29,006 nt of DNA from Treponema sp. (GTDB taxonomy: Bacteria > Spirochaetota > Spirochaetia > Treponematales > Treponemataceae): assembly GCA_016293915.1 (NCBI GenBank), contig JAEDCY010000033.1, forward strand, positions 1-29,006. Reading direction: 5' to 3'. This document shows positions 22,080 through 28,503 of this stretch, piece after piece (the first letter of the stretch is position 1; each line of letters begins with the position of its first letter). Below the pieces are notes generated by a model. It did not search any database. It saw only the letters and a list, made by a program, of their open reading frames with translations, and had not been told where the DNA came from. Position numbers and translations under genes: made by a program.

Positions 22080-23194
22080 CATTTGTATAAATCAGCCTGA
22101 TTAATAAACAAGTCTACAAGACTCTTATTAATATAATAGTTGCTTGTATTTATCTTTATTTTCTCTGCTAGTCCATTTTCAACGATTGAGTCCAGATATT
22201 TAGCAGCAGTAAATCGGCTTACTTCCAAATCGCGTTCAATATACTCAATCTTGGTGTATGGATGTCTGAACAGATTATTCAAAAGCTCATGATTATATTT
22301 TGCTCCAAACATTGGTCTAAGTTTCTGTTTGTAATCATCCATGAGTTTTTTGATTTCCTGTACTAGAATTACAGTTTCCTTAGAAGTCTGCTCAATTCCT
22401 TTCAGAATAAACAAAATCCAGTTTTCCCAATCCTTATGATTATCAGGAGCATTGTTTCTGATTGCCTGAATCAAAGAGTAATATTCTGCCTTGTTATGGT
22501 TGATGTATCGACTCAAATACAAAATCGGCAAATCAAGCAAATCATTTGTTACGAGGAATAATACACTGATAATTCTTCCAGTTCTTCCGTTACCGTCATA
22601 AAACGGGTGAATACTCTCAAACTGGTGATGAATAATTGGAAGTTTAATAAGAGGGTCCAGCTCACAGAAGCTTGAATCGTTTATAAACTTTTCAAGGTTT
22701 GTCATATAGCTTTCAATTTCTTCTTTTGTCTGTGGTGGAGTATAAACAACTTCATCGTTTCCGTTTTTCAGTTGAGTTCCAGGTAGAGCTCTAAAGCCGG
22801 CACGGTTTTCTTCAAGTTCCTGTTGAATCTGCTTTATAACAGCATTTGTTAAAAGCTTGTTTTTACGAACAAGTGCAAAGCCGCTTTGCATTGCCTGTCT
22901 GTAACGGAGAACTTCTTTTGCGGCTACACGTTCAACAGTTTTCTTTGTATCGCTGAATTCTACATCTTCTTTATAAAGATCATCCTGTGTAGTTACAATG
23001 TTTTCAATTTCAGAGCTGTCTTTAGCTTCCTGAAGAACAAGAGTGTTGAGGAGAATATTTTCATTAGGAATAGTTTTAGCAACACCTTTCAATTCTGCAA
23101 GTGCACGGGAGGCAAGAGAAAGTTGTTTTAGGATAGGCTTTGTTTCCAAATCCATATCAAGAGGTAAAAGTGGAATCTTATAATCTTTAGCCAT
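22079..23194 (-). CDS. Fic-domain AMP-transferase with winged-helix C-terminus
   Basis: 371 residues. The Fic motif HPFYDGNGRTGR (H196-R207) is complete, with the flap region upstream, so transfer of AMP from ATP to a protein hydroxyl is predicted. The N-terminal Fic_N-type region carries the inhibitory motif S60-SEIEN (S-x-x-x-E64-N65), marking a self-inhibited class II Fic protein. The C-terminal ~70 residues contain a winged helix (TKIEYIERDLEVSRFTAAKYL). It stands alone, 96 bp from the left end of the AT-rich element and separate from the tail operon, and is probably cargo of the prophage. The Shine-Dalgarno GGAG is upstream of the ATG. Targets are unknown. Confidence 0.88.
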   Translation of the reverse strand: MAKDYKIPLLPLDMDLETKPILKQLSLASRALAELKGVAKTIPNENILLNTLVLQEAKDSSEIENIVTTQDDLYKEDVEFSDTKKTVERVAAKEVLRYRQAMQSGFALVRKNKLLTNAVIKQIQQELEENRAGFRALPGTQLKNGNDEVVYTPPQTKEEIESYMTNLEKFINDSSFCELDPLIKLPIIHHQFESIHPFYDGNGRTGRIISVLFLVTNDLLDLPILYLSRYINHNKAEYYSLIQAIRNNAPDNHKDWENWILFILKGIEQTSKETVILVQEIKKLMDDYKQKLRPMFGAKYNHELLNNLFRHPYTKIEYIERDLEVSRFTAAKYLDSIVENGLAEKIKINTSNYYINKSLVDLFINQADLYK

Positions 23195-23284
23195 TTTGGA
23201 ATCTCCTCATGTATTATTATAACGTTTTATCGAGTTTTTTCTATAAAGTTGTACTTGAATATCTTCTAATATTCATTACATACC

Positions 23285-23290
23285 TGTTAC
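23285..23290. repeat. Possible target duplication, left copy
   Basis: TGTTAC directly before the left terminal inverted repeat; the same six bases occur at 28502-28507 behind the right one. Removing the element and one copy leaves the stop codon of the prophage gene on the right intact. Six bases could also match by chance, and TGTTAC is itself a motif inside the element. Confidence 0.4.
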
Positions 23291-23292
23291 TT

Positions 23293-23326
23293 CTCACGTG
23301 AAATGAGAAAAAATCGTATTTAGTTT
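23293..23326. repeat. Left terminal inverted repeat
   Basis: 34 bases starting CTCACGTGAAAT and ending CGTATTTAGTTT match the complement of 28467-28500 with a single difference (G versus T at position 13). Weaker similarity continues inward for about nine more bases. The outer part contains the palindrome TCACGTGA. Confidence 0.85.
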
Positions 23327-23808
23327 TAAAATTTAAATTGCCCTAAATCCTTATATAACAATGATTTAGCTCACTTTTTATAAAAAAAATTATTTTTTGA
23401 AAAATCCCAAATTTTGCTATTTTTAAGCAAAAAAAGATACAAAAAAATATAAAACCGTTTACTAAACTGTTTCTACATTAAAACATAATAAAAGCCCCGT
23501 AATAAATACCAAAATAATAATTGTTACGAGCGTAACAAGAAATTTCATACTATGAAAAACGTTGTTACACTCGTAACACTACCGTAACAAGAAATTTCAG
23601 ATTTATAAAATATCCTTTTATACTTTTACAAGTATTTTTATATATGCCTTTATTTCAAAAAATATCAAAAAAGTATCATATCTTTATATATAGAAGATCT
23701 CCTATAAAAGATTTTTTCTTTTTATTAAATGTCCATTGTGTGTTTTTTCTTTTTTTCGTGGGGATCAAAGAATTAATATACAATGGATTCTTTTTTTAGG
23801 TGTAATAA
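23327..23808. promoter_or_regulatory. Left-end control region of the AT-rich element
   Basis: No ORF. It contains GTTAC-N4-GTAAC dyads: TTGTTAC-GAGC-GTAACAA (23521-23538) and GTTAC-ACTC-GTAAC (23564-23577), followed by a half-site, with the phrase GTAACAAGAAATTTCA occurring twice (23532 and 23585). Further right TCCATTGT (23732) faces ACAATGGA (23780). These fit operators or replication/excision sites in front of the first regulatory genes. Confidence 0.5.
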
Positions 23809-23940
23809 ATGTTAATAACCGTTAATGAATATGCAGAATTAAAAAAACTCCCAATCTCAAAAATATATTATCATTTAAGAATGGGAATGGGAAAAATAGA
23901 AGCGTTTAAGATTGGTAGTTTATGGAGAATATTAATATAA
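23809..23940 (+). CDS. Excisionase/MerR-type helix-turn-helix protein
   Basis: Only 43 residues (MLITVNEYAELKKLPISKIY and so on to FKIGSLWRILI). The pattern of a 'V-x-E-A/Y-A' start, a helix-turn-helix and the ending 'F-K-I-G-x-x-W-R-I' is the small excisionase/DNA-binding fold (HTH_17 type) used by phage and ICE directionality factors. It follows a weak ribosome site (AGG) and overlaps the next gene by 19 bp. In a mobile element it is a natural candidate for controlling excision, although no recombinase partner is visible. Confidence 0.65.
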   Translation: MLITVNEYAELKKLPISKIYYHLRMGMGKIEAFKIGSLWRILI

Positions 23941-24170
23941 AAAATCTAAGCCCCGAAATATATAATTTTCTAAAAAAAGAAATACCTGTAATTTGTGATA
24001 AAGACGACATTAAAAAAGTTTTAAAAATATCAGATAGAACAATATACAGATTATTTAAACAACTAAGAAAAAAAGGACTTTTAATAAAAGAAGATAATCA
24101 CCTACAAATACTTAGAAAAGATTTAATAGAATTATTAGACAATTTACAAGATGAAAAAATAGAAAGATAA
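23922..24170 (+). CDS. Small helix-turn-helix DNA-binding protein
   Basis: 82 residues. The centre (DDIKKVLKISDRTIYRLFKQLRKKGLL) is a helix-turn-helix followed by a wing-like end (IKEDNHLQILRKDLIELL). It starts inside the excisionase-like gene, so both are translated together. A repressor, or a binder of the GTTAC dyads upstream and the palindrome array, is possible; none of this is shown by the sequence itself. Confidence 0.6.
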   Translation: MENINIKNLSPEIYNFLKKEIPVICDKDDIKKVLKISDRTIYRLFKQLRKKGLLIKEDNHLQILRKDLIELLDNLQDEKIER

Positions 24171-24181
24171 AAATAAAAAAC

Positions 24182-24210
24182 TTGTTTTAATTGTTGTTTC
24201 ATGGTATTCT
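24182..24210 (+). promoter_or_regulatory. Promoter of the non-coding RNA
   Basis: TTGTTT (24182-24187) and TATTCT (24205-24210) are separated by exactly 17 bp, close to the sigma-70 consensus. Transcription would begin near 24217, directly before a structured segment that ends in a terminator. Confidence 0.5.
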
Positions 24211-24216
24211 AAAAAT

Positions 24217-24406
24217 ACCTAAAAACCAAGTGGCAAGCCGTGAGCCATTACAAAAAGAACGGTTTAAATAATATAAAACGCTTTTTAAAACTTTAGATTT
24301 TTAAAAGCATTCCGACTATTGAAATAATAGGGTTTAAACTGTCCTGGATTCCGTGAGGGCTGGGGCGTCGCTTGGTTGACGTGGTAGCAGTTTAAACCCT
24401 TTTTTA
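24217..24406 (+). ncRNA. Candidate structured RNA of about 190 nt
   Basis: Between two genes lies a G+C-richer segment with no ORF but with its own promoter and intrinsic terminator. The 5' part contains TGGC-AAGCCGTGA-GCCA (about 24231-24247); the loop bases AGCCGT can pair with ACGGTT downstream (about 24259-24264), giving an H-type pseudoknot. A middle hairpin GCTTTTTAAAA/TTTTTAAAAGC follows. The 3' part is a 12-bp stem GGGTTTAAACTG/CAGTTTAAACCC (24330-24341, 24388-24399) with a 46-base structured loop and a T-run. The motif CCGTGAG occurs both in the first hairpin and in this loop. I do not recognise a known RNA family. Confidence 0.6.
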
Positions 24407-24451
24407 TTTTAAATTGCTTATTTTACCAAACTAATCAAGGAGTATTCAAAA

Positions 24452-24691
24452 ATGGATACAAAAAAACAAATTTTTGCAAATGCAAAAGATAACATTTTAT
24501 TTTTAAGTGGTAATGTTGAAAAATTGCAAGCAATAACAACATTATTATTATGTGACGTAACCGTTAAGAATAATAAAACTTTAGTTGGTGCATTGTCTAC
24601 AATCCTTTTATTATTGCAAGAAAGCGAATCTCAAATTCAAAAAGTAGACGATTTTTTTAATATGACAGAAAAGGCGGTAGATAATGAATAA
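24452..24691 (+). CDS. Small helical protein of unknown function
   Basis: 79 residues, mostly helical, with a hydrophobic centre (LVGALSTILLLLQESE) and acidic end. A clear Shine-Dalgarno (AAGGAG) precedes the ATG, and the stop overlaps the next start by 8 bp, so the gene is real and translationally linked to its neighbour. No family recognised. Confidence 0.6.
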   Translation: MDTKKQIFANAKDNILFLSGNVEKLQAITTLLLCDVTVKNNKTLVGALSTILLLLQESESQIQKVDDFFNMTEKAVDNE

Positions 24692-24986
24692 ATATTTAAA
24701 TTTAATACCGGCCGACACTATCAAATATCTTCAGGTTAGAAACATAAATAATTTATCCAGTAATAATATAAAATATGGCGATATTTTAATTTACAAAGAC
24801 ATTAAAAATAATCTGCCTTTTATTGACGGTATATATATTTTAAAATGTAATGGTAAATTAACACCATATAATATTTTTTGTGAACGAATAAATAAAGAAT
24901 ATTATGTAATAATTGACGGAGAAAAAATAATAATTGAAAAAAATAATATTATCGGCTTCGTTGTTGGTATGTGCAGAATGATTTAA
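24684..24986 (+). CDS. LexA/S24-like fold protein
   Basis: 100 residues. The arrangement YGDILIYKDI, then DGIYILKCNGK, then a beta-rich stretch to NIIGFVVGM is that of the C-terminal S24 (LexA/CI-type) domain, which in repressors mediates self-cleavage and dimerisation. No DNA-binding domain is fused, and the usual Gly-x-Ser-Met nucleophile motif before the first strand is not evident (NINNLSSNNIKYGD stands there). It may be an inactive or divergent relative acting with the small gene before it, with which it overlaps. A terminator follows. Confidence 0.5.
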   Translation: MNKYLNLIPADTIKYLQVRNINNLSSNNIKYGDILIYKDIKNNLPFIDGIYILKCNGKLTPYNIFCERINKEYYVIIDGEKIIIEKNNIIGFVVGMCRMI

Positions 24987-24992
24987 TTTTAT

Positions 24993-25016
24993 GCCCCGTA
25001 ATTTTACGGGGCTTTA
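24993..25016 (+). terminator. Intrinsic terminator
   Basis: GCCCCGTA-ATTT-TACGGGGC followed by TTTATT. It closes the first gene group of the element. The phrase GCCCCGTAA recurs at 23491 and 28018. Confidence 0.8.
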
Positions 25017-25103
25017 TTACATAAAAAATACATTTAAAAAAAAGTGCATAACTATAAAAAAGAAACGACTATATTTATTTTTTTTTGTTATTAATGTTGC
25101 AAA

Positions 25104-25365
25104 ATTTTTAAACGTAACCAAAAAATTAAGAGTGTGCATTTTTTGGTTACGTTCGTAACCAAAAAAATACAAATATGTAAAATTTGATTAACTAGTTAAT
25201 CATAAAAATACAATATATAAAAATATGGTGAACTAGTTCACCATAAAAATACAATATATAAAAATATGGTGAACTAGTTCACTATAAAAATACAATATAT
25301 AAAAATATGGTTTACAAGTAAACCATAAAAATACAATATGTAAAAATATGGTTTACTTTAAAAAA
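25104..25365. repeat. Array of palindromes at exact 41-bp period
   Basis: 16-base dyads start at 25145, 25186, 25227, 25268 and 25309, with half-dyads at 25104 (right arm only) and 25350 (left arm only). The dyads are GGTTACGTTCGTAACC, GATTAACTAGTTAATC, GGTGAACTAGTTCACC, GGTGAACTAGTTCACT and GGTTTACAAGTAAACC; arm sequences change but stay complementary. Between them is a 25-base spacer (ATAAAAATACAATATATAAA and so on), identical in three units and nearly so in a fourth. The first two arms also form a 15-bp hairpin (25111-25153). Iterons of a replication origin, a partition site or a packaging site are possible. Confidence 0.8.
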
Positions 25366-25392
25366 AATGAAACAATTAAAACGGGGGATAAA

Positions 25393-25623
25393 ATGCAATA
25401 TAAAAGCAAAAATAAAATTTCTATAATGTTAGTTGAAAACCCATAAAAAGAAGTTATAAAAGAAATAATTAAAAATCAAAATTTAAGTTATAGAAAAATA
25501 GCAGATATATTGAATATCTCTTTAAAAAAAGTATTTAGATTAATAAAAACAAATAGATATGCTGGAGCTTTTGAACTTATGGAAAAACTTGCAGATTGTG
25601 ATTTTAAAAATATGCCGTTTTAA
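25393..25623 (+). pseudogene. Helix-turn-helix gene interrupted by TAA
   Basis: A 76-codon frame behind a good ribosome site (GGGGG) with TAA at codon 18. After the stop the same frame encodes KEVIKEIIKNQNLSYRKIAD, then ILNISLKKVFRLIKTNRY, a clear helix-turn-helix. A single base change would restore it. Alternatively translation begins further down at a non-ATG codon. Confidence 0.5.
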
Positions 25624-25819
25624 CGCTTGTTTTAACTAAGTATGATAAATAACACTAATTTTATAAAATAATGCGTTAAAACCATTTAAATTTCGTTTAA
25701 TTGACCATTTTTATTTATAACCTAGCAATTCAAAAAATATAAAAAATTATCTGACTATATTCGAGTGTGTTTTTGAGTGTTTTTGTATGATTTTTATATA
25801 TCATAGGAGATTAAAGGAA
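25624..25819. other. Leader of the capsid operon
   Basis: AT-rich, no gene. TTGACC at 25701 is a possible -35 box for the capsid genes; TTTTAACGC (25618-25626) and GCGTTAAAA (25673-25681) form a 9-bp inverted repeat behind the broken HTH gene. An AGGAG at 25804 and AAGGAA before 25820 serve the first capsid gene. Confidence 0.35.
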
Positions 25820-26599
25820 ATGGTAAAAAAACAAGTAATTTTGGCAAAAGTTGGAAGTTTTGGAAGTGCTGAAAATGTTCAAAATATCACTATTCAAAAT
25901 TTACAACAGATTGAAAAAAACTTTAAAGGAAATGTTCCTATAACTTTAGATTTACAAGGACACCCAAAAAAAGAAGTTTTAAATTATCCTAAATTTGGGG
26001 AAGTATCTAATATTTGGATAGAAAATAATATTCTTTATGGGTTGTTAGATTTACAACCTGTTTTAGCAAATGCAATAGATAACGGCTTCTATAATTCGTG
26101 GTCAATCGGTGCAAAGTTAAATGCAAACAATGAATTTTATTTACACCATTTAGCACTACTCGGAGAAATGCCCCCTGCAATAAAAGAAGTAAGGGAAACA
26201 ATTTTAAAAGAGTTAGAAATTCCACAAAATGAATTAAATCTTGCTGATTTTGAAAATGATATTATATTTAATTTTTCCAATTCTATAACAGAAAAAGAAA
26301 ATTTCTACTTTAACAAATGTAAAGAAATTGAAAGAAAAGAATTAGAAAATTCTTTAATTGGTAAAGTGCCAAGTGTCTATATAAATAGAGTTTTAAACCT
26401 TGCTGATAATGTAAAATGTGAATTAATGCTTGCAGATGAAAACGGAAATAATCGCCCCGTAAGTATTTATAAAGAATTATCTGATATTTTTAAAACTTGC
26501 AAAAATCTTGTAGAATTTGGGGAAAGTCCACTTTTTAATGAAAATAAAAATATAAATAATATTTCCGTTGGAAATAAAAATATAATAAATAAAGCATAA
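25820..26599 (+). CDS. Prohead protease/scaffold protein, Mu gpI-like
   Basis: 259 residues. The N-terminal part (VPITLDLQGHPKKEVL, FGEVSNIWIENNILYGLLDL, then NSWSIGAKL and LHHLALLGEMPPAIKEV) follows the layout of capsid maturation proteases of the phage Mu gpI type, which process the scaffold inside the procapsid. The C-terminal half is helical and charged, like a fused scaffold. The gene stands directly before decoration and major capsid genes, which supports the call. The ATG at 25820 with AAGGAA fits better than the upstream ATG at 25787. Confidence 0.7.
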   Translation: MVKKQVILAKVGSFGSAENVQNITIQNLQQIEKNFKGNVPITLDLQGHPKKEVLNYPKFGEVSNIWIENNILYGLLDLQPVLANAIDNGFYNSWSIGAKLNANNEFYLHHLALLGEMPPAIKEVRETILKELEIPQNELNLADFENDIIFNFSNSITEKENFYFNKCKEIERKELENSLIGKVPSVYINRVLNLADNVKCELMLADENGNNRPVSIYKELSDIFKTCKNLVEFGESPLFNENKNINNISVGNKNIINKA

Positions 26600-26614
26600 G
26601 GAGATTTTAAAATT

Positions 26615-26974
26615 ATGAATGGAAATTTAGGGAAAATGGAATTAACGGAAGAAAATATTTTTACGGCTGAATTACCTTTTTTAAGTAAAACTGTAAAAGT
26701 AAAAACTGGGATAAAATATCCTTGTGGGGCTGTTGTTATCTATGATGAAACAGACCAAGCGTTTAAACCTTGTGATATGAAAACAAGTACGGGGCTTGTT
26801 TGTGTTGTTTCAAGAGAAATTCAAGAAGATGAAAACTATGGATTTTGTGCAGTTTTTGGGGCTGTAAAAAAAGAAAGATTAGTTAAGGCTGATGATGAAG
26901 CAACTTTTACAAAGTGGATAAATTACACTGATGAAGATTTAATTTATTTACTAAAAAATTCTAAAATAATGTAA
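26615..26974 (+). CDS. Capsid decoration/stabilisation-like protein
   Basis: 119 residues, beta-rich (VKVKTGIKYPCGAVVIYDET, then TGLVCVVSREIQED and GFCAVFGAVKKERLV). The place between protease and major capsid protein and the 'value can be set, then updated' beta layout match head decoration proteins that lock onto the shell in phage lambda (gpD) and relatives. Shine-Dalgarno AAGGAG is 11 bases upstream. The assignment relies largely on position. Confidence 0.6.
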   Translation: MNGNLGKMELTEENIFTAELPFLSKTVKVKTGIKYPCGAVVIYDETDQAFKPCDMKTSTGLVCVVSREIQEDENYGFCAVFGAVKKERLVKADDEATFTKWINYTDEDLIYLLKNSKIM

Positions 26975-26988
26975 GGAGATTTAAAACT

Positions 26989-27990
26989 ATGCAAATAAAT
27001 ACAAATGGATTAAAAAAATTCTTTTCAGTAGATGAAAATTTAAAAAGATTAGAGAACGCTCCAATTATTAAAAGTCCTATTATGGATTTAATTTATCCCG
27101 AAGAAAAAAGGGAATTATACTCAAGCCCAATTGTAAAAAAATCAGATTTACCAGCAGCAATAAAAAATGCTCCTGTTATTGTTCGTGGTGATAGTGCATA
27201 CGAATTACCAAGTATTAAAACAACAATTAACGGATATGAGCCATTTCCTATTGAATTATCAAAAAGAATTCTTGCTAGTGAATTAAGCGACTTAATAACA
27301 AATAAAGCCCTTGAAAGTATGCAGGAAGATACGACTAGTATTAATTCAATTTATAATAATCAATGGGAAAGAATGCGAAAAACAGTACACGCAACTACAG
27401 AGGCATTGTGTGTACAATCATTAAAAGGTAAAATCTCATACCCAATAAAAGAAACATCTGATTTATACGAAGTATCTTTTGGAACTCCTAAAACAATAAA
27501 AACTACAGTAAATTTAAATTCCGCAGCTATCGGGGATATTTTAGATTTATGTTATAATTTAGTAGATGCTGTTAGTGTAAATGGATATGGTCAAAATGTT
27601 GTTTTAATGGCTGGTAAAAACATTTTTAAACATATTGTGAAATTAATTTCAAGTATGGGAAGTAATCCACTAGGAATAACAATTTTAGACGGTGCTATTA
27701 TTTTTCCAGCATTCAAAATTGTACGAATTGGAAGTAGTTATTATGATTATAATACTAAACAATATGTACAATCTATTGACGATAATAAAATTTGTGCTGT
27801 TGCTGTTGATAGTCCTTTTTGGCTTCCATATTGTTCTATAGATGATATTGAAGCAGGGTTAAAACCTATGCCATTTTTCACAACATATCAAGTTAACAAA
27901 AATCCATCTTCAGTAGATATATTTGGAAAGTCAAAACCTTTCCCTGTACCTGTAGTAGATTGTATTGCCTGGACAGAAGAATTAATTTAA
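26989..27990 (+). CDS. Major capsid protein, lambda gpE-like
   Basis: 333 residues, the usual size for the HK97-fold shell proteins of the 'phage capsid E' family. Visible: N-terminal arm, GDSAYELPSIKTTINGYEPF followed by PIELSKRILASELSDLI, a long helix (NNQWERMRKTVHATTEALCV) before the ISYPI turn, the LMAGKNIF segment and the C-terminal VDSPFWLPYCSIDD and FTTYQVNKNPSSVDI stretches. Such proteins form the icosahedral shell. The gene has its own AAGGAG and is preceded by protease and decoration genes in the canonical order. No portal or large terminase gene accompanies it, which is unusual. Confidence 0.75.
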   Translation: MQINTNGLKKFFSVDENLKRLENAPIIKSPIMDLIYPEEKRELYSSPIVKKSDLPAAIKNAPVIVRGDSAYELPSIKTTINGYEPFPIELSKRILASELSDLITNKALESMQEDTTSINSIYNNQWERMRKTVHATTEALCVQSLKGKISYPIKETSDLYEVSFGTPKTIKTTVNLNSAAIGDILDLCYNLVDAVSVNGYGQNVVLMAGKNIFKHIVKLISSMGSNPLGITILDGAIIFPAFKIVRIGSSYYDYNTKQYVQSIDDNKICAVAVDSPFWLPYCSIDDIEAGLKPMPFFTTYQVNKNPSSVDIFGKSKPFPVPVVDCIAWTEELI

Positions 27991-27999
27991 TTGTGTTTT

Positions 28000-28027
28000 T
28001 TTACGGGACAAATTCTTGCCCCGTAAA
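28000..28027 (+). other. Hairpin behind the capsid gene
   Basis: TTTACGGG ... CCCGTAAA with a 12-base loop, ten bases after the capsid stop. Only A/T-rich sequence without a clear T-run follows, so it may slow transcription or stabilise the mRNA rather than terminate. It shares the CCCCGTAA phrase with the terminator at 24993. Confidence 0.4.
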
Positions 28028-28064
28028 TGTCCCTTTAAATAATCTAAAATTGAAAGGTGGAAAA

Positions 28065-28328
28065 ATGGGAAGATTGGCAAAAATTAGTTTTTATAAATTA
28101 GAAAACAGAATTCTAAAAATGTATTTTTTAGAAAAAAAAACACTTGAAGAAATATCAATAGATTTAAAAAGTAATAAATACTATATATCTACAGAAGCCG
28201 TTAGAAGATTTATTTTTAATATTGAAAATCTATTAAAAAGATATACAGAAGCAGAAAATGTTAAAAGATATGGATTATTAGAACATAAATATATACTAGA
28301 TATTGATTTATTAAAAAAAATCTATTAA
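28065..28328 (+). CDS. Small HTH protein behind the capsid genes, possible small terminase
   Basis: 87 residues from the ATG at 28065 (preceded by AAGGTGG); a longer upstream frame starts inside the capsid gene and is unlikely. The region KKTLEEISIDLKSNKYYIST, then EAVRRFIFNIENLL looks like a helix-turn-helix of the type found in small terminase subunits and sigma-like activators. The place at the end of a capsid operon would suit a packaging-specificity protein. This is inference; a regulator is equally possible. Confidence 0.45.
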   Translation: MGRLAKISFYKLENRILKMYFLEKKTLEEISIDLKSNKYYISTEAVRRFIFNIENLLKRYTEAENVKRYGLLEHKYILDIDLLKKIY

Positions 28329-28389
28329 ACACGTTAAAACTCATTTGCACGTAATAACAAAAAAAAACAACGAAAAACAAGGTAATTTT

Positions 28390-28424
28390 AAAATACGGTA
28401 AATTATTCTACCGTATTTTTTTTT
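28390..28424 (+). terminator. Intrinsic terminator of the capsid operon
   Basis: AAAATACGGTA and TACCGTATTTT form an 11-bp stem with loop AATTATTC, followed by a run of T. It lies 62 bp behind the last gene and just before the right terminal repeat. Confidence 0.8.
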
Positions 28425-28466
28425 GTTTCAAAATATCAAAAAACGTTAAAATATACCTAAATTCTC

Positions 28467-28500
28467 AAACTAAATACGATTTTTTCTAATTTCACGTGAG
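28467..28500. repeat. Right terminal inverted repeat
   Basis: Complement of 23293-23326 with one difference. The outer bases TTTCACGTGAG contain the same TCACGTGA palindrome. TGTTAC follows at 28502-28507. Confidence 0.85.
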
Positions 28501-28503
28501 TTG

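Larger units (their letters stand above)
23291..28501 (+). mobile_element. AT-rich capsid-encoding element with 34-bp terminal inverted repeats
   Basis: About 5.2 kb, much richer in A+T than its surroundings, with all genes on the plus strand against the minus-strand prophage on both sides. The ends are near-perfect inverted repeats and a terminator (28390-28424) closes the operon just inside the right end. Contents in order: two regulatory HTH genes, an RNA gene, two small genes, a palindrome array, a broken HTH gene, prohead protease, decoration protein, major capsid protein and a small HTH protein. There is no recognisable recombinase, portal, large terminase or tail gene. The natural reading is a phage satellite that builds its own shell and borrows other functions. 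A fragment of a larger phage is the alternative. Confidence 0.65.

Noticed and set aside
24217..24406. tRNA, tmRNA or 6S RNA
   Set aside because: No cloverleaf, no CCA end or tag ORF, and no long bulged rod with a central bubble; known phage RNAs such as GOLLD and ROOL are much longer.
25104..25365. CRISPR array
   Set aside because: Regular 41-bp period, but the variable parts are 16-base palindromes, not unrelated spacers, and no cas gene is near.
23291..28501. Ordinary insertion sequence or tectivirus-like element
   Set aside because: No transposase-like protein, no DNA polymerase or terminal protein; the capsid protein is of HK97/lambda-E type, not double-jelly-roll.
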